Origin: Fluviispira multicolorata
Lineage (GTDB): Bacteria > Bdellovibrionota_B > Oligoflexia > Silvanigrellales > Silvanigrellaceae
Direction of reading: 5' to 3'
Length of the DNA stretch: 64,000 nucleotides
Assembly (NCBI RefSeq): GCF_009208585.1
Contig: NZ_WFLN01000004.1
Location: 372,001-436,000, forward strand
The notes below the pieces were generated by a model, which did no database searches, was not told the DNA's origin, and saw only the letters and a program-made list of their open reading frames with translations. Positions 28,535 to 37,786 of this stretch are shown piece by piece. Made by a program: the position numbers and the translations under genes. Every line of letters begins with the position of its first letter. Positions within the stretch are counted from its first letter, which is position 1.

Positions 28535-31500
28535 TCAGCCCTCACGTGAAAGTTTACCGGTTGCAAGTTCCATCATTTGTTTGTCATAAAATTCAAGTAA
28601 TTCGATTTGAGCGATTGCCGGTTGAATAAGCTGTATTTCTCTAGCAAATTTTGCAAGCGCTCTGCATTGCTGTGCAAGCATCACACAGCCGGCTCCATAA
28701 TCCGTAATCAATTCAAATTGAATCGCCTGAGGCACAGGCGGGCCTGCATTCCGGCCCGGCACACCTGAAGGTAATGTCATAATCTGCACTGACAAAGGCC
28801 TTAATATTCCAGACATAATATCAATTGCCGCATTCATTAATCTTGAGCGGCGCAAACTCCCTAAAGGCTTTTGTTCAAAATGCTGAATCATCATATGAAA
28901 GGTAAGTTCATGGCAGCCTTTATATAAATGCATTAATTGTCTGGCCTGCGGATTAAGCACTGTATTACAGCCCGGCATTGGGTCTAATACGGGGTTTTTT
29001 AAAACGGGAAAAGCGGGTTCAAATGGGATTTTACTGGCGAGCAATGTGCGCAAAATTTCTCTTAAGCGATTAAAGTGGCTTTGAGCATAATAAGGTGAAT
29101 CTGACGCCCCACCTTCGCCTTGCTCTGTAACAAAATCAATTGCAAATAAAGCGGTTTCTTGGTTATTTATTTCTAGCTGATATGCAGGAAACTTTCTGTT
29201 GGTTAGCTCATTTAAAAACAAATGATGCTCTCCGCTTGTTTTAGCCAATTCATTTGCAAATAAATTCGGAATATTTTCAAATGCCCTGCGAATTAGTGCA
29301 TAAAATTCAGCAATTGATTTCCCTGTTGAAGGAAAATAATGAGGCCATTCAAAGCGGACAAACTTGGCTAATACATTTTCAGAAAATGGCTCAAAAGAAA
29401 ACTCAGTATCAAGGCCGAATACTTCGGTAGCCTTTAAACCAAACAAGGGTGTGCCTGGGAAAAAGGGCTCTCCAAGGGACATTAATAAATTATTCACAAC
29501 CAGATAGTGAATCATTTCCTCATGCGCAATTTCCAGAATTGTTCCGCGCCAACCAGAATTATGCCTGCGGTCTGCACCGCCGCAAACTAAAGCTAATTGC
29601 TCAAAACTCCATTTATTACTGAGCATTAATTGTTCCCCTGCCGCAAATGTTGGCAAAGAATACGCGGCATAAATATATTGCAGCATAATGGATAGTTCTA
29701 AATTAACGGCCTTCTTTAATGCCAGAACTAATTCTTCTTTGCTGCTTATTTCATTCTGTTTTACATTTGAAGCCAAGGTAAAGTTGTGTTGATCACTTAA
29801 GGCAGAGGCTTCAACATTGCTTAAATACTTAAGAAAAAGTATCGATTTAGCATAAGACATTTCTCTGGTGCTTGGCATGTAATAACTTTTATCACGATTC
29901 AATGGATCACACATTTGCCACATTAAACGCGCATAGGTTTCACATTTACACTGATCTGCCATGCTGAATACTTTATCAGCCATAAATGGATAAATCAGCT
30001 CGTAATAACTCATTACCTGTTCATACAGAAAAGTATAATCTACCTTGTGATCAGGAGTATCTAGGAGAGCCCAATCATCAGGGAGTACTCGGACCAGAAT
30101 TTTGCTCCGCTGATCGTCGACAAAAACTTCACTCACTCCAGGTTTTTCGCTGGTGACAGTAAAAAATGCAAGGCCGTTTTCATTGCTGGATAGAGTTAAT
30201 TGAGAAGTGCTAACAACAGATTTATTCTCAATAAAAATACTGATATCCTTTTTTCCTTTTGGCTTACCACGAAAATAGCTAAATATTTTTAAATCCTTAG
30301 AAAAAGACGTATGATTTTTCCTGTCTGGGGCTTCCAAAGAAATTACATTTTGCTCAGCCTGGATCAACCAGTCAGATTCTTCCCATTGATTGCCCGTACC
30401 ACGTAAAATAAGTGAATCATCAGTCATATTGTTTAATAAAGGTACATCAAAAATCCCAGCAGTTTTCCAATATTTTCCATAAATTGCTTCAGGTATTATC
30501 GCTAATAAAACGCCAGATTTATTCCTTAATTCCAATTCACCCAGAGAATATTTGGGTCCTAGAGCATGTGTAAGCTGGCCTGTGCATTTCGCCTCTCGAC
30601 TCATAAATGGAATACTGCAAGGCATGCTGATACTTGCCCAGTTATCTTGAGTTTTAATAGTTACAGGGCCAAAGCCATGGCTATTCTTTGGGTATAAAAC
30701 CCTGCCATTGGCAAATGTTGCCATATCCTGCTTGAGCCACAAGCCAATGGTGCCGCTTAAATCATAAAACACAGGCGTATCAGGCTGCAGTGGTGTAGAC
30801 ATATTAAAAACACTGTATTGAATGCTTAGTCCTAACACATCATCTCTTTGTAACTCCCGTTGCAAATATTCGAAAAACTCAGATTTAAACCCAAGCTGAT
30901 TAAAAATAAAATGCTCAGAATCTTTAGGAATGGAAAACTGAAATACCCTTGTTTTAGAAAACTCAGGCTCTAGGAAATGAGGCTGTTTTTCCCGAATATG
31001 ATTTTCACCATACCAGCGAACCGAGTGCACAGAATGAATATCAGAAGAAAATAGAAAGGGAGTGTTTGCCATCGCTGTTGCTTCTTTTATACATAGCTGC
31101 CCGGCATAAATTTGCGAGGTATCGTCTCGGCTCGGGTCAATTTCTACCCACCTTGCTCGATTAAATGTGGTACGCAAATATTCATTATAATGCCCCCATA
31201 ATTCAACCTTACACCCAAGCAGGGCGTCGTTTTCCAGTAGAATACCCGGCTGTATTTGCAAGGAAATGATCTGTGTATTTTCCCAGGAGAAATGATTATT
31301 CCCCAGAAAATTATGTCCGGCTGCCTGATTAAATATGCCCAAATCATCAGGCATGCCTTGCAAATTAAACCTAGGGGGCAATTGTCTTAAATACTGATGA
31401 AACGCACTTGGGTGTTTCTTTAAATCAAACAGCACACCGTCTTGGTAAACAGTATTTGTTGCAATATCTAAAGTGCCGGCAATATTTCTATTTCCAGTCG

Positions 31501-31558
31501 GCAAATTTAGCCTAGCGGCACCTTTAAAATTAATTCGTGGAAAATTCAGAATACTCAT
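28535..31558 (-). CDS. vioB: Iminophenylpyruvate-type dimer synthase VioB
   Basis: VioB couples two molecules of indole-3-pyruvate imine to the dimer used by VioE; it is homologous to the haem enzymes RebD/StaD. At 1007 residues it matches the very large family size (about 1000). The N-terminal part opens ILNFPRINFKGAARLN, typical of the family. Residues about 615-720 form a ferritin-like four-helix region with NLELSIMLQYIYAAYS and EIAHEEMIHYLVVNNLL. It follows vioA after 57 bases; its ribosome binding site is weak. Base composition is clearly more G+C-rich than the flanking genes. Confidence 0.95.
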   Translation of the reverse strand: MSILNFPRINFKGAARLNLPTGNRNIAGTLDIATNTVYQDGVLFDLKKHPSAFHQYLRQLPPRFNLQGMPDDLGIFNQAAGHNFLGNNHFSWENTQIISLQIQPGILLENDALLGCKVELWGHYNEYLRTTFNRARWVEIDPSRDDTSQIYAGQLCIKEATAMANTPFLFSSDIHSVHSVRWYGENHIREKQPHFLEPEFSKTRVFQFSIPKDSEHFIFNQLGFKSEFFEYLQRELQRDDVLGLSIQYSVFNMSTPLQPDTPVFYDLSGTIGLWLKQDMATFANGRVLYPKNSHGFGPVTIKTQDNWASISMPCSIPFMSREAKCTGQLTHALGPKYSLGELELRNKSGVLLAIIPEAIYGKYWKTAGIFDVPLLNNMTDDSLILRGTGNQWEESDWLIQAEQNVISLEAPDRKNHTSFSKDLKIFSYFRGKPKGKKDISIFIENKSVVSTSQLTLSSNENGLAFFTVTSEKPGVSEVFVDDQRSKILVRVLPDDWALLDTPDHKVDYTFLYEQVMSYYELIYPFMADKVFSMADQCKCETYARLMWQMCDPLNRDKSYYMPSTREMSYAKSILFLKYLSNVEASALSDQHNFTLASNVKQNEISSKEELVLALKKAVNLELSIMLQYIYAAYSLPTFAAGEQLMLSNKWSFEQLALVCGGADRRHNSGWRGTILEIAHEEMIHYLVVNNLLMSLGEPFFPGTPLFGLKATEVFGLDTEFSFEPFSENVLAKFVRFEWPHYFPSTGKSIAEFYALIRRAFENIPNLFANELAKTSGEHHLFLNELTNRKFPAYQLEINNQETALFAIDFVTEQGEGGASDSPYYAQSHFNRLREILRTLLASKIPFEPAFPVLKNPVLDPMPGCNTVLNPQARQLMHLYKGCHELTFHMMIQHFEQKPLGSLRRSRLMNAAIDIMSGILRPLSVQIMTLPSGVPGRNAGPPVPQAIQFELITDYGAGCVMLAQQCRALAKFAREIQLIQPAIAQIELLEFYDKQMMELATGKLSREG

Positions 31559-31615
31559 TAAATATAATTACCAATTTAGAATTATTAAGTTACTTTGCAA
31601 AGGTCAGAGAATAGA

Positions 31616-32902
31616 TTAATTAACCTCTATTTCTACCTCTGCTAACTCTGCTTCCTCTAGCTGCTTTAATATATAATCAGCCGCATTTCTGCCTGCAATA
31701 ATGCCGCCCTCCATCCAGCCACAGTGAGGGGTATAGGCATCAGAAGTCGTAATTATTTTTCCATTATTTTTGGATAAAACAGGCGGGTGCTCTCCCGAGG
31801 TTTCTAAAGCAAACTCCACTCCGCTCTGCCAGAACTTGAATTTATGATTGATCGGCCAAGGTAATTCTTTAATAGGGATATTTAATGCATTACTCATTAA
31901 AGTCATCACTGTATTTATAAAATCACACTCTCCTTTTTTTGTTTCATCATGCCAGAAGTCGGCATAAGCACAATCTGTGTAAAAGAAGATATATTTGTCA
32001 CTTTTAAAATATAATTTTCTTAATGGATTATCAATAATTGTTACTTTATTCTCTAAACCATAGTCTTTCCACCATGGCGTATCAAAAAACATAAACCCTT
32101 TGAATAATGGAATAGAACCATAAGTAAAATCGCTCCAGCCATTTGGAAAATCTACATTTAATGATGACATTGCGGTCGGAGGAAGTGCCAATACGGTATA
32201 TGCAGTATTCTGCCAGACCTCTTGTTGTTCTGGATCTGAAAAACCAAGGCGTGTGTTGCTTGAGTCTATTTGAAAATTAATTAATTTATGTTGGAAATAA
32301 AATTCCACGCCTAAGACTGCGGCCCGCTCGTACAAATTAGATACCAAGGCAGAAAAACCATCAACCAGATTAAACCATTCGTAACCTTCATTATCTGAAA
32401 AACACTGAATTTCCGGATGCTTTTCAATAATATCATATGCTATTTTGGGGGAAATTTGCGGCAAATATAATGAATCATAGCCCAGACCATTAATCATGGC
32501 GTGAGTTTTTTCACTTCCCATATGACTGCTTAAAAATTGAAAAAATGATTCATTATAGCTGCTTACAATTTTTAACTTCAATTGAGCCAGTATTTCTTTT
32601 AATCCCTTATGTTGTGGGTGAGGGCATACAATTTTTGTAAAAGGAAAGACTTCAACGTTCCCTCCTAATTCATTAATAAGCTGTGAAACATTCGGATGCA
32701 AAACAGGAGAGAAGCGCCCCGCACCTAAATCTATGCTGAAGTCATCCACTTTAACTGAATATGCCCTTCCACCCACTCTTTCTCCATGCTCAAAAATACG
32801 GAGAGTATAGCCTTTGGTCAATTTTGAGCCAGCTAGTTTTAATGCACAGCTTAGCCCTGATAATCCAGAGCCTACAATGGAGATTACTTTGTTATTTATC
32901 AC
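31616..32902 (-). CDS. vioA: Flavin-dependent L-tryptophan oxidase VioA
   Basis: First pathway enzyme, oxidising L-tryptophan to indole-3-pyruvate imine with FAD and O2. It has an N-terminal Rossmann motif IVGSGLSGLSCALKLAG and the catalytic landmarks of the Chromobacterium enzyme: Arg in LGAGRFSPVLHP, His in EKHPEIQ, Lys in PLFKGFMFF, Tyr in FFYTDC and Trp in HCGWMEGG. The best start is GTG at 32902 with GAGG upstream, giving 428 residues; the frame is open to 32929. The gene leads the cluster; an IS3-family remnant lies about 70 bases upstream. Confidence 0.95.
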   Translation of the reverse strand: MINNKVISIVGSGLSGLSCALKLAGSKLTKGYTLRIFEHGERVGGRAYSVKVDDFSIDLGAGRFSPVLHPNVSQLINELGGNVEVFPFTKIVCPHPQHKGLKEILAQLKLKIVSSYNESFFQFLSSHMGSEKTHAMINGLGYDSLYLPQISPKIAYDIIEKHPEIQCFSDNEGYEWFNLVDGFSALVSNLYERAAVLGVEFYFQHKLINFQIDSSNTRLGFSDPEQQEVWQNTAYTVLALPPTAMSSLNVDFPNGWSDFTYGSIPLFKGFMFFDTPWWKDYGLENKVTIIDNPLRKLYFKSDKYIFFYTDCAYADFWHDETKKGECDFINTVMTLMSNALNIPIKELPWPINHKFKFWQSGVEFALETSGEHPPVLSKNNGKIITTSDAYTPHCGWMEGGIIAGRNAADYILKQLEEAELAEVEIEVN

Positions 32903-32972
32903 AGTGTGAAATACCTCAGTGTAAATCAAAAGGGATAATTCTCTTTTAGTATTTAAAAAAATACATAAACTA

Positions 32973-33097
32973 TGGTCTAATCCCCAATAAGTGGACGGTT
33001 AAATTTTGTAATTTGCTTCATACTCCATAGGAAAAAAAGAATCAAGTGGTGCATGTGAACGTATTTTATTATAAAATAATTCAATAAATTCAATAAT
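32973..33097 (-). mobile_element. 3'-end remnant of an IS3-family insertion sequence
   Basis: The minus strand at 33097-32999 reads 32 codons that match the C terminus of an IS3-family DDE transposase: IEFIELFYNKIRSHAPLDSF then FPMEYEANYKI and a stop, the equivalent of the common FYNxxRxHxxLxxxxPxxxE pattern. Directly after the stop is an IS3-type terminal repeat starting TGGTCTAATCCCC at 32973 (plus strand), with the family's 5'-TG end and a CCAATAAGTGGAC core. The rest of the element is gone. The flank 33098-33363 holds nothing else I recognise. Confidence 0.8.
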
Positions 33098-33363
33098 TTA
33101 TATTTCGGTTCCTTTCTTGTATGATAATTGCATCTATGTACTAATTCTTTTTTCCAATTACAATTTACTGTGGAGTTTCAAGTTTTCTATGATCTTTGTA
33201 TTTTAAAATGCTTAATTTTTTGTTTTAGTATCAATTATAAGTTTTTTGAAATTACTCCATCAACTCTGACTTCATCATTAAATGTAAATAATTTGTTTGT
33301 AAGTAAAACAGTATTTTTTATTTCTTTTTTATTTTTGCGAGGGTTTTAGCAAGCTTGTTTCGT

Positions 33364-33918
33364 TCAAGTTATTTCAAACATTATTTCATTTCTACGTAAA
33401 AAAGGAAGCGTCCAAGGTGGATTATAATAGGACAGATAAAAAGGGCCTTTTATTTTAATTTCTTTTATTTGCGCATAAGAAATGATTTTATCTAAATGAG
33501 CTTGAATATTTTTTTTGGTATTTCTACCTTTATAACGTATGACTAAAAACTTTTGTTTTTCTCTTTCAAAAAGTTGCACTCTTGAATTATTTGGAGTTGG
33601 AATTGTGTCTAAATTAAAATAAGAAGGCAATACAAATTCAACACTCCAAAGATGTTCACCATTTCTTTTTTGAATAACAGGAACTGTCATGGGTATTTTT
33701 TCACTTCTGCGACTGATGGGAGCGGTCATAGGTATTTTTTTTTGAGTTGTATTATTCCCAAAAATATAATTGGCTAGGAGAAAAAATCCTTCTTGTAAAG
33801 CATCTTTCTGTTCTCCTGAAGTTTCAACAGTTGCGACAATCATTTCTTCATATTCTCTTACCTCAAAAGGCCCATCTGCAATTGTTACCTTATATTTAGC
33901 TTCTTCAGTTTTTGCCAT
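33364..33918 (-). CDS. SOUL-family haem-binding protein
   Basis: 184 residues. It matches the SOUL/HBP domain: YKVTIADGPFEVREY at the N terminus, KIPMTAPIS and KIPMTVPVI in the middle and PFYLSYYNPPWTLPFLRRNEI at the C terminus. Members bind haem or porphyrin; the bacterial role is not defined. The ATG at 33918 has a strong GGAGG 5 bases upstream. It reads towards the vio cluster but is separated from it by the IS remnant and about 270 bases, so a link to the haem enzyme VioB is speculative. Confidence 0.9.
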   Translation of the reverse strand: MAKTEEAKYKVTIADGPFEVREYEEMIVATVETSGEQKDALQEGFFLLANYIFGNNTTQKKIPMTAPISRRSEKIPMTVPVIQKRNGEHLWSVEFVLPSYFNLDTIPTPNNSRVQLFEREKQKFLVIRYKGRNTKKNIQAHLDKIISYAQIKEIKIKGPFYLSYYNPPWTLPFLRRNEIMFEIT

Positions 33919-34138
33919 AGGAACCTCCACTTACAGAATAATTTGAATAAGATAAACATTCAATTGACTTAGCTTAGTGGAATTTTTGACAAACATGAAA
34001 AAGAATATTAGGAGATGGAGATTATGCATTTTTAAACTTAGATTTGCATTTTATTTTCCTTTGACGCAATGTATGAGTCGAGTTTACACACATATTAAGC
34101 AATAGTTTTATCTCATAATATTCAATAATGGAGATTCT

Positions 34139-35239
34139 ATGAAAGTTAGGTTAATTTTTTTTTCTTTATTAGGATTCATTTCTTGTGTGTCGCAAAATCA
34201 ATCTGAACAACAAAACTTAATTGATTCTGAGATAAATCATGTTTATGCAAAAATATCTAAAACTGGAATTATTACGTGTTTTCCTGAAGGAACTCAGACA
34301 GCAGATCATAAAGTAGCGCATTGTGAAGCATCTGCAGTCGTGTTTTATGATGATAAATTGGTACTTGGGAATGACAAACCCTTATTGCCCCCTTTATCTC
34401 CTGTTTTTTCTATAGATTATAAATCTATTTGGAATCCTAATCATCAAAAAATAACCTACTACACAGATTATAATTTCATTCAACCGCAAAAATTTGAAGA
34501 TTTTACAATTTCACTTGATGAGAAATATATTTTCGCCGTGACTGCGTTTGACCGAACTCCCATCGAAAAAAATGATGCAAATGGTACTTTAATATATTGG
34601 AGTACAAAAGATTTTCATAATGTAAAATATGTCCAAATTAAAAAAGGAGAGCAAGCTTCTAATAATATTAGAAAAAAATTAGCACAAGCATTAGATAATC
34701 CTGAATATTTTAAAATTGAAGGATTAGCAATTTTGCCAAAAAATAAACTTCTTTTTGGAGTGAGGGAGCAAGGGCATAATTATAACAATTTTAAGTACAC
34801 AATAAAATTAATTTCTGTCTCATATTCTGAAAATAAGGAAAGTCTTATTTTAAATGACGATTTTAAACTTATATATAATTTTGAAAATGCAAATCAATAT
34901 ATAAAAGAAGATGTTGGTCTTTCAAGTATTGAGTGGGATAAGTTCAATAATAGACTTTTACTTTTAACAAGTTTTGAATCTAAAGGTGGCAGTATTGGTG
35001 CATATTTATGGACTCTTAATTTGGAAGATTTAAATTTAGGTCGTGACCCAACTCTTGTCTATAATAATGAGATTCCACTTAAATTTAATAATAAATCAGA
35101 AGGTATGACTGTTGTTAATAAGAAAGAATTATTTATTATAAATGATGATGACAGATATGTTAAACCGACTGAAATTAATGGGAAACAATATTATAAAAAA
35201 GCAAATGAAGCTATTTTTAATATTGTTGAGTTTAACTAA
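34139..35239 (+). CDS. Predicted lipoprotein, beta-propeller-like (DUF3616-like)
   Basis: 366 residues with a lipoprotein signal (LLGFISC). The body is rich in beta-strand blade-like repeats, including EGLAILPKNKLLFGVREQG, LSSIEWDKFNNRLLLLTSFE and EGMTVVNKKELFIINDDD, which resembles DUF3616-type propellers that read out as surface or periplasmic proteins. The function is unknown. It converges on the CXXCH protein with a four-base overlap. GGAG precedes the ATG. Confidence 0.6.
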   Translation: MKVRLIFFSLLGFISCVSQNQSEQQNLIDSEINHVYAKISKTGIITCFPEGTQTADHKVAHCEASAVVFYDDKLVLGNDKPLLPPLSPVFSIDYKSIWNPNHQKITYYTDYNFIQPQKFEDFTISLDEKYIFAVTAFDRTPIEKNDANGTLIYWSTKDFHNVKYVQIKKGEQASNNIRKKLAQALDNPEYFKIEGLAILPKNKLLFGVREQGHNYNNFKYTIKLISVSYSENKESLILNDDFKLIYNFENANQYIKEDVGLSSIEWDKFNNRLLLLTSFESKGGSIGAYLWTLNLEDLNLGRDPTLVYNNEIPLKFNNKSEGMTVVNKKELFIINDDDRYVKPTEINGKQYYKKANEAIFNIVEFN

Positions 35240-36606
35240 GGTGGGCTCACTTCAAACGAATCATTGTAGAGTCTATGTTTTTTTCCTGTTTTTACGGTGT
35301 AAAATGCAGGTAAGGAAAGAAATGGAATGACCATATTATAATCAAAAGCAATGCTCTCTGTATTTTGTGCTTCGAATCCTCTTTTATTTTGAAACCATTT
35401 TTTCCAATTTTGTGATGCGGGTGATAAAGATTCTATATAATTAATTTTATTGTTTTCTTTCATTGTTAAAGCATTTGTTGGTGAAGGAAAAATGCTTGAT
35501 TCTAGGCCAATTTCAGGTTTTTTAGGATTCCATTGAGAAGCTCCGTGACAACTCATGCAAGAAGAGTTTTGTGCGTTTTTTTTGAATATATTTTTTCCAT
35601 TTTCTTTGAAAGTAATATTGTTAACAGCTCCATCATTTGGACCTGCTAAGCGTCCTCCCCAGCCTAAAGTCATTTTTGAGTACTTTGGTGCATTTGGATT
35701 AAGCCAAGTTTCATTTAAAACAGCATTTGGATATCTTGTACTATCGATCTCAGGATCATTTCCCCATTGTGCTCCAAGTGGAATCATTTTATCCCAAATA
35801 TTATTTCCCTTTGCCATATAATCATAGACGAGGGTTGTGAATATCCAGTTTGTTTTGGGAGATGATTTCGAATCTTTTACAATAATGTCTAACTGCATAA
35901 AATATGTTTTTGTTAATTTAGGTGCTGCATTTGATCCCAAACCTTCTGTTGCATTCACTGAAATATATAAAGGCCAAGCCAATGCATTTTTCATAACGGG
36001 CCATGAATTCTCATCTGCTGTTGTGAAAGCTAACTTAACAATTATCGAGTTTTCAGAAAACTGAGTATTTTGCTTTTCTATAAATGGTTTTTGAGCATCT
36101 TTTTTCCATATTTTATATAATGTATATGCAGAAATTTTATCAAAATAAGTGAGAACATAGGTTGAGAAATTTTTATTAAGCTGAGTGCCTTCAAACAAAT
36201 TTTTTTGAATATTCTCATTGCCAACATACATGCCATGAATGGGTTCACGTAAAGAGAATACCCACGGTTCATTGTACCAATTTTGCTTATGAGAAGACCA
36301 TTTTTTATAATTAAAAAGCAGATTTTTCATGTCTTTTGCAATATAATTCTTTAAAGCTTCAACATAGATGCTAGCATTGGTTTTATTTATTAATTTATTC
36401 TTTATGGATAAATGCCAAGGCATATTTTTTTTTGATTGAATAGGTGTTGAAGGATAGTCGTGGTTTAAATTAAATAGAGGTCCTTGGTATTGTTCTGCTG
36501 TCGGTAATTTCCCATTGTTATTTAAAAATGCACTTTTCTGACTTGCAGCAATAGAAAAATAAGCAAGTGAAATGAAGAAAATAATAAATAGATAAAAAAA
36601 ACGCAT
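35236..36606 (-). CDS. Exported protein with a single CXXCH haem-binding motif
   Basis: 456 residues with a signal peptide (about 21 residues, ending SIAAS). Most of the sequence is unrecognised, but CMSCHGASQW near residue 350 is a classic c-type haem attachment site followed by tryptophan. No further haem motif and no Met ligand pattern could be assigned with certainty. AAGGAG precedes the ATG at 36606. It may be a mono-haem redox protein or an enzyme with a fused cytochrome domain. Confidence 0.65.
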   Translation of the reverse strand: MRFFYLFIIFFISLAYFSIAASQKSAFLNNNGKLPTAEQYQGPLFNLNHDYPSTPIQSKKNMPWHLSIKNKLINKTNASIYVEALKNYIAKDMKNLLFNYKKWSSHKQNWYNEPWVFSLREPIHGMYVGNENIQKNLFEGTQLNKNFSTYVLTYFDKISAYTLYKIWKKDAQKPFIEKQNTQFSENSIIVKLAFTTADENSWPVMKNALAWPLYISVNATEGLGSNAAPKLTKTYFMQLDIIVKDSKSSPKTNWIFTTLVYDYMAKGNNIWDKMIPLGAQWGNDPEIDSTRYPNAVLNETWLNPNAPKYSKMTLGWGGRLAGPNDGAVNNITFKENGKNIFKKNAQNSSCMSCHGASQWNPKKPEIGLESSIFPSPTNALTMKENNKINYIESLSPASQNWKKWFQNKRGFEAQNTESIAFDYNMVIPFLSLPAFYTVKTGKKHRLYNDSFEVSPP

Positions 36607-36764
36607 GTTTTAAAACTCCTTAATTTATTTATGTGCATTTTAACGAGGTCAATTCATTATTAAACAGGAGTTTCGTAAAATATTAAATAAAAAAAAGAGA
36701 CGGCATAATAATTATGACATCTCCATTTTTCGTACATTAAAAGACAGTAAATAAACTATTTTGT

Positions 36765-37739
36765 TTATAATTTAGCTACACAGAGAGAAAGGCCTTCTTC
36801 TAATACTTCTTTTGGTAAGTGTCTGCCAATGAAAACCATTCTTGTTTTGCGTTCTTCAGAAGCTTCCCAGGCACGGTCTTCATTGCTTCCCATTGTAGTA
36901 TGAACACCTTGGAAAACAATACGATTGGGCTCATCTTTAATATTTAATATGCCCTTATAACGTAAAACTTGATTGCCTAGTTCACTGATGACAAGCTGCA
37001 TAAATCTATTTAAGCGTTCCATATCAAGAGGACGTGTTTCTTCAAGATAAATACTTTGAATGGCATCATCATGATTGTGTTCATGATATTCTTTTGTGAT
37101 ATCAGGATTTAATTCAGTTCTTGCTTGTAAGTCAAAAGCATTTATTCCAAGAATTTCTTCAATTTTAATGTTAGAGTTTATTGTTTTAAAGAGTTTTGCA
37201 ATGGAGTTGATATTTTTAATTTTTTTCTCAACATCAACAATTTGTGTTTCTGTAATTGTATCAATTTTATTTAATAAGATGACATCAGCAAAACCAATTT
37301 GATCTTGTGTTTCTTTAATCTCAGAAAGATTTTGATCGATGTGTTTCGCATCGACGACAGTTACCACAGCATCAAGATAAAAGTGTTTACGAAGATTTTC
37401 ATCCATGAAAAAAGTCTGAGCCACTGGACTAGGATCTGCCATACCAGTGGTTTCAATGACGACATGATCAAAATTGATTTTTTTTGTTATAAGGTCGAGA
37501 CAAATTTTTGTAAGATCGCCACGCACAGTACAACAAACACAACCATTATTCATGATTTTAAGTTCTTCACCAATGCTTTGGATGACGAGTTCTGAATCTA
37601 AATTGACATCACCAATTTCATTTAAAATGACAGCAATTTTTTTTCCGTGGTTTTCTGACAACATACGATTGAGAAGGGTTGTTTTTCCAGAACCAAGGAA
37701 CCCTGTGACGACAGTGACAGGATATTCTTTTTGACTCAT
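36765..37739 (-). CDS. COG0523 (CobW/YjiA/ZigA-type) GTPase, metal chaperone-like
   Basis: 324 residues. It carries Walker A GFLGSGKTT, the family-defining metal site CVCC in NNGCVCCTVRGDL, ETTGMADPSP (switch/Walker B) and NKID. A His-rich stretch EYHEHNHDD lies before the C-terminal CobW_C domain, as in zinc-related members. Members insert or deliver metals; specificity cannot be read here because no metalloenzyme or zinc importer is adjacent. ATG at 37739 with GGAG upstream. Confidence 0.9.
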   Translation of the reverse strand: MSQKEYPVTVVTGFLGSGKTTLLNRMLSENHGKKIAVILNEIGDVNLDSELVIQSIGEELKIMNNGCVCCTVRGDLTKICLDLITKKINFDHVVIETTGMADPSPVAQTFFMDENLRKHFYLDAVVTVVDAKHIDQNLSEIKETQDQIGFADVILLNKIDTITETQIVDVEKKIKNINSIAKLFKTINSNIKIEEILGINAFDLQARTELNPDITKEYHEHNHDDAIQSIYLEETRPLDMERLNRFMQLVISELGNQVLRYKGILNIKDEPNRIVFQGVHTTMGSNEDRAWEASEERKTRMVFIGRHLPKEVLEEGLSLCVAKL

Positions 37740-37786
37740 ATTGTTCTCCATAATTTAATATAAATGCGTCAAGCAACAACGCTCTC

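Noticed and set aside
31144..31347. Second minus-strand open frame inside vioB
   Set aside because: It is in another frame of vioB with no support; vioB is intact across the region.
33108..33124. 17-base exact match to the ruvA translation-start region (24576-24592)
   Set aside because: It lies right at the edge of the IS fragment, which is suggestive, but the similarity stops abruptly and a match of this length can occur by chance in an AT-rich window of this size.
33128..33349. Plus-strand open frame of 73 codons between the IS remnant and the SOUL gene
   Set aside because: Very AT-rich, Phe/Leu-rich product with no ribosome binding site; the opposite strand is also full of stops, so no gene is supported.
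33364..33918. SOUL haem-binding gene as part of the vio cluster (haem supply to VioB)
   Set aside because: An IS remnant and about 270 bases separate them, the SOUL gene has native-looking composition, and vio clusters are not known to include it.
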